Assembly (NCBI GenBank): GCA_045660865.1
Contig: JAZREP010000008.1
Span: forward strand, 1 to 64,000
Source: CAZRRV01 sp045660865
GTDB lineage: Bacteria; Bacillota; Clostridia; Oscillospirales; Acutalibacteraceae
Direction: 5' to 3'
Length of the DNA stretch: 64,000 bases
Shown here: in pieces, positions 16,381 through 23,806 of the stretch
How positions within the stretch are numbered: the stretch's first letter is position 1
How the letters are laid out: each line of letters begins with the position of its first letter
The notes under the pieces: generated by a model
What the model saw: the letters and a program-made list of their open reading frames with translations, nothing else
What the model was told of the DNA's origin: nothing
The model's database searches: none
Translations under genes and position numbers: made by a program

Positions 16381-17328
16381 ATGTTAGAAATGGAAAAGCC
16401 CAGAATTGAAGCACTGGATTTAAACTCAGACGGTACCTACGGTAAATTCGTTCTTGAGCCGCTGCAAGGTGGCTACGGTACCACTCTGGGTAACAGTTTG
16501 CGCCGTGTATTGCTTTCTTCTTTACCGGGCTATGCTGTAACCTCCATCAAAATTGATGGTGTTATGCATGAGTTTTCAACAATCCCCGGTGTAAAAGAAG
16601 ATGTTACAGAGATTGTGCTCAACATTAAGAGCTTAATCCCGAAACTGCATGGCGAGGGTGTTAAGACCGTTTATATTGATGCGGTTGGTCCCTGCGAAGT
16701 AACCGGAGCCTCCATTAAGGCAGACTCTGAAGTTGAGATTCTCAACCCCGAAGCACACATTGCTACATTAGCAGAGGGTGCTAAGCTGGTTATGGAACTC
16801 ACTGTTGATAAGGGCAGAGGCTATGTTTCCTCTGATAAGAACAAAGGGGAAAACACCATTATCGGCGTTATACCTGTCGATTCTATTTACACACCCGTTG
16901 TAAAGGCTAATTACACTGTAAGCAACACCCGTGTTGGTAAGGTTACAGACTTTGACAGCCTTTGCTTAGAGGTATGGACCAATGGAACCCTTACCGCAAC
17001 GGAAGCGGTTTCAAAGGCGGCCAAGATCCTCACTGAACATCTTAACCTGTTTGTAGACCTCTCGATAGAAGCTTCTGCCGGCGAGGTATTTATTGAACGG
17101 GCAACCGACGGAAAAGAAAAGGTACTTGAGATGACCATTGAAGAGCTTGACCTTTCTGTACGTAGTTTCAACTGCTTGAAACGTGCAGGAATCAATACGG
17201 TTGAGGACCTGACTCAGAAGACCGAAGAGGATATGATGAAGGTTAGAAACCTCGGCCGCAAATCACTCGAAGAAGTTGTTGCTAAACTGAATTCCTTGGG
17301 ATTTGGTCTTAGCAATGCCGAAGAATAA
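16381..17328 (+). CDS. rpoA: DNA-directed RNA polymerase subunit alpha
   Basis: 315 residues. The N-terminal dimerisation domain includes FVLEPLQGGYGTTLGNSLRR; the C-terminal domain that binds UP elements and activators includes ELDLSVRSFNCLKRAGINTV. GGAG lies 5 nt before the ATG at 16381; an alternative ATG sits three codons in. Confidence 0.98.
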   Translation: MLEMEKPRIEALDLNSDGTYGKFVLEPLQGGYGTTLGNSLRRVLLSSLPGYAVTSIKIDGVMHEFSTIPGVKEDVTEIVLNIKSLIPKLHGEGVKTVYIDAVGPCEVTGASIKADSEVEILNPEAHIATLAEGAKLVMELTVDKGRGYVSSDKNKGENTIIGVIPVDSIYTPVVKANYTVSNTRVGKVTDFDSLCLEVWTNGTLTATEAVSKAAKILTEHLNLFVDLSIEASAGEVFIERATDGKEKVLEMTIEELDLSVRSFNCLKRAGINTVEDLTQKTEEDMMKVRNLGRKSLEEVVAKLNSLGFGLSNAEE

Positions 17329-17349
17329 CGCTTGAAGGAGTGCATATAA

Positions 17350-17691
17350 ATGCCAGGAACAAGGAAACTCGGCAGAACAAGCGACCACAGAAAAGCAATG
17401 CTGCGTGGTATGGTTACCTTCCTGTTGGAAAACGGCAAGGTTGAAACCACCGTTACCCGTGCTAAAGAGGTTCGCGCAATGACCGAGAAATATATTACAC
17501 TCGCAAAAGATAATAGCTTGCACAGCAAGCGCCAGGCAATGGCTTTTGTAACAAAAGAGGCTGTTGTTAAGAAGCTGTATGATGAAATCGCTCCTAAATA
17601 TGCAGAGCGTAACGGCGGTTACTGCCGTATCACCAAGACAGGCCCTCGCCGCGGCGATGCGTCTGAAATGGCTATTATTGAGCTTGTATAA
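17350..17691 (+). CDS. rplQ: 50S ribosomal protein L17
   Basis: 113 residues, last gene of the operon. RKLGRTSDHRKAMLRGMVT at the start and GPRRGDASEMAIIELV at the end are diagnostic. A perfect terminator follows 9 nt after the stop. Confidence 0.98.
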   Translation: MPGTRKLGRTSDHRKAMLRGMVTFLLENGKVETTVTRAKEVRAMTEKYITLAKDNSLHSKRQAMAFVTKEAVVKKLYDEIAPKYAERNGGYCRITKTGPRRGDASEMAIIELV

Positions 17692-17700
17692 TTAGTAGAC

Positions 17701-17738
17701 TACGGCGTAGCCATAATTGGCTACGCCGTATTTGTTTT
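17701..17738 (+). terminator. Terminator of the ribosomal operon
   Basis: A perfect 12 bp stem TACGGCGTAGCC / GGCTACGCCGTA with a 6 nt loop, followed by TTTGTTTT. Confidence 0.93.
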
Positions 17739-17753
17739 ATGGTGCTTTTATTC

Positions 17754-17785
17754 TTGTATTTAATGTCGAAAAATGTTATTATAAT
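17754..17785 (+). promoter_or_regulatory. Possible promoter of the LTA-synthase-like gene
   Basis: TTGTAT (17754-17759) and TATAAT (17780-17785), but with a 20 nt spacer, so the -35 assignment is uncertain. Confidence 0.4.
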
Positions 17786-17820
17786 AGTTGGCTGAATAAT
17801 TTATGTTTTAGAGGCTTTTT

Positions 17821-19902
17821 ATGAAGATGAACGCTTTTTTTGAAAAAATTAAAAACATTGACAAGGTGTATATAAAAAAACAGGCGGTATCGCTTTTTAG
17901 ATACACCTTGATATACATAATTCCTTTGCTTTATTGGGAACTGCTTATGCGCTCACAAACAGGCTTTAAAGGGATTTCTCTTTGCTTTTTGTTCTTTTTG
18001 CCGGCTGAGGCTATGTTCTTAGCAACACTTACAGGTTGGTTAAAGCCAAAGCTTAACCGCTTGCTTACACCGATTGTGTTGTTTTTGCCTTTTGCTTTTT
18101 ATGTAAGCCAACTTATATATTTTAGAATTTTTGGTTCGGTTTTCTCGGTCTCAATGATAGGACTGGGCGCTAATGCAGTTGAAAACTTCGGTTGGGCATT
18201 ATGGTCAACCGTAAAAGAGTCGGTAGGCTGGATTTTATTGTGCTTATTACCGGTTGCTGCGGCAGCTGCATTGTCACTTTTGGCACCCAAAGGCTTTTTT
18301 AAGCGCTGTCAACCCATAACACACTTAGTTTCTCTAATCGGTACAATTGTTTTATGGTTTTTTGCAGTTTTAATGCTGTTGCCTTTTGGTACAGGTGACG
18401 CTTCACCCTACGGTGCATATTCATCACCATATATAGATAGTGACACCGCCTCGGATAGAATTGGCGTATTAACAAATTCGGTGGTTGAACTGGGATACAC
18501 CATCTTCGGTGCGCCTGAGGGTCAGCAGGATGACTCTCTTTTAACTCCTCAGTTGCCAGAAAGTAATGAAACTCCCGAAATACCTGAGGTTGATACTTCG
18601 CCCAATGTTGTTGAGGATATTGATTTTACTGCTTTGAAAGCTTTAACTAATGACCAAGGTAAGCAAAAACTATGTGACTACTATGCAGGTATAAGCGGCA
18701 CAAATAAAAATGAATACTCCGGTCTTTTAAAAGACTACAATCTTATATATATCTGCGCTGAGGCGTTTAGTAAATATGCTATTGACCCAGTAGTAACCCC
18801 AACCTTATATAAAATGAGCCAGGGCGGAATTGTGCTCGACAATTTCTATAACTCTTATAAGAATACCACCACCAACGGTGAATTTACACTTATGACGGGA
18901 CTTTGGCCCGACGTTTCAAGAAAGGCTGACGCAGGTTCAACAAGCGGAAGCTTTGCTCAGTCGGTTAATAAGCATATACCCTTTGCGTTAGGCAATATGT
19001 TTGAAAATAACGGTGTAAAAGCGTATTCATACCATAATTATAAAGGTTATTACTATTCACGTAATAAAACGCACCCCAACCTCGGCTATTCAACCGCTAG
19101 GTTTATGGGCGGCAAAAACGGTATGGAGTTCACAACCTCTTGGCCGTCCTCTGACCTTGAAATGATGCAACAATCGATTGACGATTACATAAATGAACCG
19201 CAGTTCCACGCTTATTATATGACCTTTTCGGGACACGGCCCGTATTCTAAAGCTAATCCGATTTGTGTTAAAAATATTGACAAGGTGCGAGAACTTTTAA
19301 ACGGCAGAGAACTTCATAGTGGCGCTGAGTATTATCTTGCCGCTAACTATGAATTGGAGCTTGCGATGCAGTTTTTGCTCGAAAAGCTTGAGGCTGCAGG
19401 TAAGCTTGATAAAACAATGATAGTTATTGCGGGTGACCATTTCCCTTATTATTTGCGGGACGATGCCGTAAACTCAATAGCAGGCAAAGAGCTTGAAGCC
19501 GACTTTGAAAGATACCAATCCTCCTGCATTATGTATTGCGGTGGAATTGACACAGTTAAGGTTAGTACGCCTTGCTGCAATGTTGATATTTTACCTACCG
19601 TTTTAAATCTGTTTGGGTTTAAGTACGATTCCAGGCTTTTACCCGGTACCGATATTTTCTCAAACAATGAGCATATTGCGGTGCTGTACAATAAAAGCTT
19701 TGTTACCGAAAAGGTTAAGTACAATGCAACTAATCAAAATGCAGAGTGGCTTAAAGCCGCTAACGGTATGACCGAAGAAGAAAAGCAACAATACCTCGAT
19801 TATTATATTGCGGTAACGAAATCACGTTATACCTCATCGCTTGAACTTATGAGCGAGGACTTTTTCAGATTTGTTTTTGAAAACACAAAATCTGCCGAGT
19901 AG
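17821..19902 (+). CDS. LTA synthase family membrane sulfatase
   Basis: 693 residues. Several N-terminal transmembrane segments (about residues 20-190), an acidic linker, then an extracellular sulfatase-fold domain from about residue 290. Catalytic marks: CAEAF (metal-binding Glu), the nucleophile stretch SYKNTTTNGEFTLMTG, SGHGPYS and AGDHFPYY. Family members polymerise glycerol phosphate from phosphatidylglycerol (LtaS) or transfer phosphoglycerol or phosphoethanolamine to other envelope polymers. It is longer and more divergent than LtaS of Staphylococcus, so the exact product is open. It lies alone between the ribosomal operon and proS. Confidence 0.85.
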   Translation: MKMNAFFEKIKNIDKVYIKKQAVSLFRYTLIYIIPLLYWELLMRSQTGFKGISLCFLFFLPAEAMFLATLTGWLKPKLNRLLTPIVLFLPFAFYVSQLIYFRIFGSVFSVSMIGLGANAVENFGWALWSTVKESVGWILLCLLPVAAAAALSLLAPKGFFKRCQPITHLVSLIGTIVLWFFAVLMLLPFGTGDASPYGAYSSPYIDSDTASDRIGVLTNSVVELGYTIFGAPEGQQDDSLLTPQLPESNETPEIPEVDTSPNVVEDIDFTALKALTNDQGKQKLCDYYAGISGTNKNEYSGLLKDYNLIYICAEAFSKYAIDPVVTPTLYKMSQGGIVLDNFYNSYKNTTTNGEFTLMTGLWPDVSRKADAGSTSGSFAQSVNKHIPFALGNMFENNGVKAYSYHNYKGYYYSRNKTHPNLGYSTARFMGGKNGMEFTTSWPSSDLEMMQQSIDDYINEPQFHAYYMTFSGHGPYSKANPICVKNIDKVRELLNGRELHSGAEYYLAANYELELAMQFLLEKLEAAGKLDKTMIVIAGDHFPYYLRDDAVNSIAGKELEADFERYQSSCIMYCGGIDTVKVSTPCCNVDILPTVLNLFGFKYDSRLLPGTDIFSNNEHIAVLYNKSFVTEKVKYNATNQNAEWLKAANGMTEEEKQQYLDYYIAVTKSRYTSSLELMSEDFFRFVFENTKSAE

Positions 19903-19917
19903 TTGTTATAAAAACTA

Positions 19918-19946
19918 TTGCAAAAAGCGCTGAATTAAAATATAAT
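19918..19946 (+). promoter_or_regulatory. Promoter of proS
   Basis: TTGCAA (19918-19923), 17 nt spacer, TATAAT (19941-19946). The leader to the ATG is about 35 nt, too short for a T-box. Confidence 0.75.
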
Positions 19947-19986
19947 AAAAAGGATAGTACAGATAAATTTATTTGTGGTGATAAAA

Positions 19987-21420
19987 ATGGCAAACGATAA
20001 ATTAGTAAAAGAAATTACGGCAATGGATGAAGATTTTGCCAAATGGTATACCGACGTTGTTGTAAAGGCGGAATTGATTGACTATTCCAGTGTTAAAGGC
20101 TGTATGATTATCCGCCCTTATGGTTATGCAATTTGGGAAAACATCCAGCAGATTTTAAACGAAAAATTTAAAGAAACAGGGCATGAAAATGTTTATATGC
20201 CGATGTTTATTCCTGAAAGTCTTTTGCAAAAGGAAAAGGACCACGTTGAAGGCTTTGCGCCTGAGGTTGCTTGGGTAACCCACGGCGGTGAGGAAAAGTT
20301 GGAGGAACGTATGTGCGTTCGCCCCACATCCGAAACCCTTTTTTGCGACCACTATGCAAGCATTATACAATCCTATCGCGACCTGCCGAAGCTTTATAAT
20401 CAATGGTGCTCGGTAGTAAGATGGGAAAAAACAACCCGTCCTTTCTTGCGTTCAAGAGAATTCCTCTGGCAGGAGGGCCACACAATTCACGCTTCTGCCG
20501 AAGAGGCAAAAGAAGAAACTATCCGTATGCTTAATGTCTATGCAGATTTCTGCGAGAAGTATTTGTGTATGCCGGTAGTAAGAGGTGTTAAAACCGCAAA
20601 AGAACGCTTTGCAGGCGCAGAGGATACATATACAATAGAAGCGCTTATGCATGACGGTAAGGCTTTGCAGAGCGGTACCTCTCACTATTTTGGTGACGGT
20701 TTTGCCCGTGCCTTTAATATTCAGTTTACCGATAAGGAAAATAAACTTTCCTATCCTTTCCAAACCTCTTGGGGTGTAACCACACGTTTAATCGGTGCTA
20801 TTATTATGACCCACGGTGATGATAACGGTTTGGTGTTACCTCCCGCTGTTGCGCCTAAACAGGTTGTTGTTATTCCTATTGCTTCTCATAAGCCGGGTGT
20901 AAAGGAAAAGGCACAGGAGGTTGCAGACCGCTTAAAGAAAATTTGCCGAGTACATATAGATTTAAGTGAGCAGTCTCCGGGCTGGAAATTTGCTGAGTAT
21001 GAAATGAAGGGTGTTCCGCTTCGTTTAGAGCTTGGTCCCCGTGATATTGAAAACAACCAATGCGTTTTGGTGCGCCGTGATAGCGGTGAAAAAATCACTG
21101 TTTCGCTGGATTCACTTGAAACCGAAATTCCTGAAATGCTTGATAAAATAGCAGTAGGATTATTTGAAAAAGCTGCGGCTCGCCGTGATGCTATGACTTA
21201 TGAGGCTGCCAACTTAGAAGAAATGACTGAGATTGCAGAAACTAAGCCAGGATTCATTAAAGCAGCTTGGTGTGAAGAACGTGAGTGTGAGGATAAACTG
21301 AAAGAAGTTGCAGGTGTAACCTCGCGTTGCATACCTTTTGGTGAGCAAGGACATAATGAAAAATGTATTTGCTGCGGCAAACCGGCTAAAAAGCTGGTTT
21401 ACTGGGGCAAAGCGTATTAG
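19987..21420 (+). CDS. proS: Prolyl-tRNA synthetase, archaeal/eukaryal type
   Basis: 477 residues. Charges tRNA(Pro). The class II core motifs are visible (MIIRPYGYAIWENIQ, RPTSETLFC, RWEKTTRPFLRSREFLWQEGHT) and the C-terminal part carries the extra zinc-like cysteines (CEERECEDKL, CICCGK) of the archaeal/eukaryal ProS type found in many Clostridia. No INS editing insertion is present between motifs 2 and 3. ATG at 19987 follows a GGTGAT ribosome site; GTG codons four residues upstream are possible starts. It is followed 11 nt later by the acidic secreted protein. Confidence 0.95.
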   Translation: MANDKLVKEITAMDEDFAKWYTDVVVKAELIDYSSVKGCMIIRPYGYAIWENIQQILNEKFKETGHENVYMPMFIPESLLQKEKDHVEGFAPEVAWVTHGGEEKLEERMCVRPTSETLFCDHYASIIQSYRDLPKLYNQWCSVVRWEKTTRPFLRSREFLWQEGHTIHASAEEAKEETIRMLNVYADFCEKYLCMPVVRGVKTAKERFAGAEDTYTIEALMHDGKALQSGTSHYFGDGFARAFNIQFTDKENKLSYPFQTSWGVTTRLIGAIIMTHGDDNGLVLPPAVAPKQVVVIPIASHKPGVKEKAQEVADRLKKICRVHIDLSEQSPGWKFAEYEMKGVPLRLELGPRDIENNQCVLVRRDSGEKITVSLDSLETEIPEMLDKIAVGLFEKAAARRDAMTYEAANLEEMTEIAETKPGFIKAAWCEERECEDKLKEVAGVTSRCIPFGEQGHNEKCICCGKPAKKLVYWGKAY

Positions 21421-21431
21421 GAGATTTTATT

Positions 21432-22073
21432 GTGAAAAAAATATCCATCGGTCTTTATGTGGTGTTACTTTTTTCTATTCTGTCATTTAGTATAATGTCG
21501 GTTTATGCTGAGCCTATTCAACCAGGAGATACCGATAACTCTTCTGTCCAGAGCTCTGAGTCTGTGGAAAGCTCTGAATCATCTGATGATACCAATAGCG
21601 ATGAAGATACAAGCAGTGAAGATGTTGATGACAGCAATTCTGAAACGTATAGCGATAGTTCCTCTGAGGACGAAAGCTCTATGGTAGAATCTGACGAAGA
21701 CGATACTGAATCAAAAGTGATAAGTAAACCAACAAGTTCTTCTGTATCCAGCAAAGAGCCTGCACCTTATGAGGATGAGGGCTACGATTACGGCTTGGAA
21801 GATATAGAGGATGGGGATTATACCCAGGTTACAAGTGAATCACTCTCTCAATCAAACGACCTTGATGGTGACGGCGTTGATGATGAAGAGGAAAAAGATA
21901 GCAGTGTTTCAAAACGTATAGCACGTGTCATTTGGATTCCTATTACATTGGCTATATTGTCAGCTGGCGCGCTTGTTATTGTTAATATGATTTACCGTAA
22001 AAAATACGGAAAGCTTAATACGGCTAAGAAAAAGAAGAAAAAAGCAACCAAAATTTATATTCCAAGAGATTAA
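21432..22073 (+). CDS. Acidic Ser/Asp/Glu-rich exported protein with C-terminal membrane anchor
   Basis: 213 residues, function unknown. Signal peptide at residues 1-26 (cleavage likely after VYA), then about 100 residues very rich in Ser, Asp and Glu, then a calcium-loop-like DLDGDGVDDEEE, a transmembrane helix (about 172-190) and a Lys-rich cytoplasmic tail. This layout would expose the acidic stretch outside the cell. GTG start 8 nt after AGGAG, directly behind proS, so it is probably cotranscribed. I recognise no named family. Confidence 0.75.
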   Translation: MKKISIGLYVVLLFSILSFSIMSVYAEPIQPGDTDNSSVQSSESVESSESSDDTNSDEDTSSEDVDDSNSETYSDSSSEDESSMVESDEDDTESKVISKPTSSSVSSKEPAPYEDEGYDYGLEDIEDGDYTQVTSESLSQSNDLDGDGVDDEEEKDSSVSKRIARVIWIPITLAILSAGALVIVNMIYRKKYGKLNTAKKKKKKATKIYIPRD

Positions 22074-22106
22074 AATAAGGGTGGTACAGCCACCCTTATT
22101 TTTATA
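22074..22106 (+). terminator. Terminator after the acidic protein gene
   Basis: AATAAGGGTGG / CCACCCTTATT with a TACAG loop, then TTTTAT. Confidence 0.9.
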
Positions 22107-22118
22107 TATAGAAAACAA

Positions 22119-22147
22119 TTGTAAATTTAAGTAGGCTGTGATAAAAT
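22119..22147 (+). promoter_or_regulatory. Promoter placed directly before the YjjG-like gene
   Basis: TTGTAA (22119-22124), 17 nt spacer, TAAAAT (22142-22147). The ATG at 22154 is only 7 nt after the -10 box, so transcription would begin at or next to the start codon and the mRNA would be leaderless. No ribosome site is visible. Confidence 0.6.
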
Positions 22148-22153
22148 AATTTT

Positions 22154-22840
22154 ATGATTAAGAATATATTTTTTGATTTAGACGATACAATCTTTAATTT
22201 CCATATTGCTGAAAAAACGGCGTTAATAAAAACGCTGAGGTTTTTAGGTATTGAGCCTAAGGAACAAACCTTGGCGAGATACAGTGAACTTAATTTAATG
22301 CAATGGAAACTATTAGAAAAGGGCGAAATTACCCGCGCTGAAGTTAAGGTGCGCCGTTATCAGTTGCTTTTTGATGAATTGGGCGTTGATTGCTCGGCGG
22401 CCGAAGCTGCTGCATATTATGAGAAGCAATTAAGTATAGGCCATTGGTTTATGGAGGGTGCAGAGGAACTGTTGCAGAAAACCTATAATAAATACAACCT
22501 ATATGTTGTATCCAACGGCACTGCAACGGTACAGCACGGCCGTATAAAAAGCTCAGGAATAGAAAAATATTTCAAAGGCATATTTATATCGCAGGAAATC
22601 GGCTTTAATAAGCCTAGGCCGGAATTTTTTGAAGGTTGTTTCGCAAAAATAGAAAATTTTGAAAGAGAAGAAACAATAATAGTAGGGGATAGCCTCTCTT
22701 CTGACATATTGGGCGGTAAAAACGTCGGCATAAAAACTGTTTGGTTTAATCCCCAAAAAGAAAAGGCTGATGATATAAAGCCGGATTTTGAAATAGAACG
22801 GCTTTCAGACTTAATAGAATTACTTAATACGTTACAATAA
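22154..22840 (+). CDS. HAD-family hydrolase, YjjG-type nucleotidase
   Basis: 228 residues. Haloacid dehalogenase fold with motif I FFDLDDTIFN, motif II VVSNGT, the KPRPEFF lysine and motif III VGDSLSSDILGGKNVG. This matches the YjjG/YfnB subfamily, which dephosphorylates (non-canonical) pyrimidine nucleotides. It starts with no ribosome site and probably no leader. The next gene, also HAD, follows after 18 nt. Confidence 0.85.
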   Translation: MIKNIFFDLDDTIFNFHIAEKTALIKTLRFLGIEPKEQTLARYSELNLMQWKLLEKGEITRAEVKVRRYQLLFDELGVDCSAAEAAAYYEKQLSIGHWFMEGAEELLQKTYNKYNLYVVSNGTATVQHGRIKSSGIEKYFKGIFISQEIGFNKPRPEFFEGCFAKIENFEREETIIVGDSLSSDILGGKNVGIKTVWFNPQKEKADDIKPDFEIERLSDLIELLNTLQ

Positions 22841-22858
22841 ATAATAAGGAGGTGCCTA

Positions 22859-23602
22859 ATGTATAGATTGGTGGCTTGTGACCTTGATGGCACGCTAATG
22901 CCCAAAAGTGACACTGAACCATCCGGCGAAGTGCTTGATATGATTCGTTATGTGACCGATAAAGGTGTTTATTTTGCGGTTTGCAGCGGACGGAACTATT
23001 ATGAACTGCGGCGGCTGTTCAATAAAGTGCATAATCGTATTGTTTATATAAGCCACGACGGTGCCTTGGCAATGTATCGCAACTGTGTTCTTTTTAAACG
23101 GCCGCTTTTAAAATCAGAACTAGAAACAGTAGTGAGAAATGAAGCCCAAAACTGCGAGGGAGTTTTGCTGGCGGGCAAAGAACGTTCTTACTGCCCCACA
23201 TATAAAGATGCACTTTATACGCAATTAAAAAGTATTTATAATGAAAGCATAGCAAAAACCGAAAACCTCAATGCGATGGGGGAGGAATTATTAAAGGTTT
23301 GTTATTATAGGTATAACGGAAACATTTCGGTACCTGAAGGTATGCGAATAGCTTATAATGACGGCGAATGGCTTGAGATGACCTGCGGTCACGCTGACAA
23401 GGGTAGGGCACTCAAGGCGGTTTGCACAAGGCTTGGAGTTGATTTAACTCAAGTTGTTGCCTTCGGTGACGGAGAAAATGATATACCAATGTTTAATATA
23501 GCCGGATTAAAATATGCGGTTAATCCAAAGTGCGATGAACTCATAAAAATTGCAGATGGAACAATAAACGACATTTCACACAAAATAAAAGAAATAATTT
23601 AG
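22859..23602 (+). CDS. HAD-family hydrolase, Cof type
   Basis: 247 residues. Cof-type (subfamily IIB) phosphatase with motif I ACDLDGTLM, a C2 cap in the middle, and motif IV AFGDGENDIPMFNIAG. Members dephosphorylate sugar phosphates, pyridoxal phosphate or FMN. Start after AAGGAGGTG. Cotranscribed with the YjjG-like gene. Substrate unknown. Confidence 0.88.
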   Translation: MYRLVACDLDGTLMPKSDTEPSGEVLDMIRYVTDKGVYFAVCSGRNYYELRRLFNKVHNRIVYISHDGALAMYRNCVLFKRPLLKSELETVVRNEAQNCEGVLLAGKERSYCPTYKDALYTQLKSIYNESIAKTENLNAMGEELLKVCYYRYNGNISVPEGMRIAYNDGEWLEMTCGHADKGRALKAVCTRLGVDLTQVVAFGDGENDIPMFNIAGLKYAVNPKCDELIKIADGTINDISHKIKEII

Positions 23603-23647
23603 GAAAACAACATAGTTTTTAATGAAATTATGTTGTTTTCCTTTTTT
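23602..23647 (+). terminator. Terminator before the microcompartment locus
   Basis: GGAAAACAACATA / TATGTTGTTTTCC with a 14 nt loop, then TTTTTT. The right arm contains TGTTGTTTT, the 9-mer repeated in the promoter just downstream. Confidence 0.8.
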
Positions 23648-23670
23648 ATTTCCAAAAAAACCAAAAATAT

Positions 23671-23723
23671 TTCTGTGTTTTTGTTGTTTTCCTCTTGACA
23701 GATGTTGTTTTTTCTGTTAGTAT
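23671..23723 (+). promoter_or_regulatory. Promoter and putative DeoR operator of the diol dehydratase genes
   Basis: TTGACA (23695-23700), 17 nt spacer, TAGTAT (23718-23723). The 9-mer TGTTGTTTT occurs upstream of the -35 (23682-23690) and inside the spacer (23703-23711). TGTTT-type T-rich direct repeats are usual operators of DeoR-family repressors in Bacillota, and a DeoR gene lies in this locus (34146). Binding is inferred. Confidence 0.7.
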
Positions 23724-23806
23724 TAGTACAGAAAAATAGGAAAAGGTGAAATTATGCCTTTTTTGTGGAAAAACCCACAAAAAATAATCTGCAGGAGGTA
23801 ATCTGA

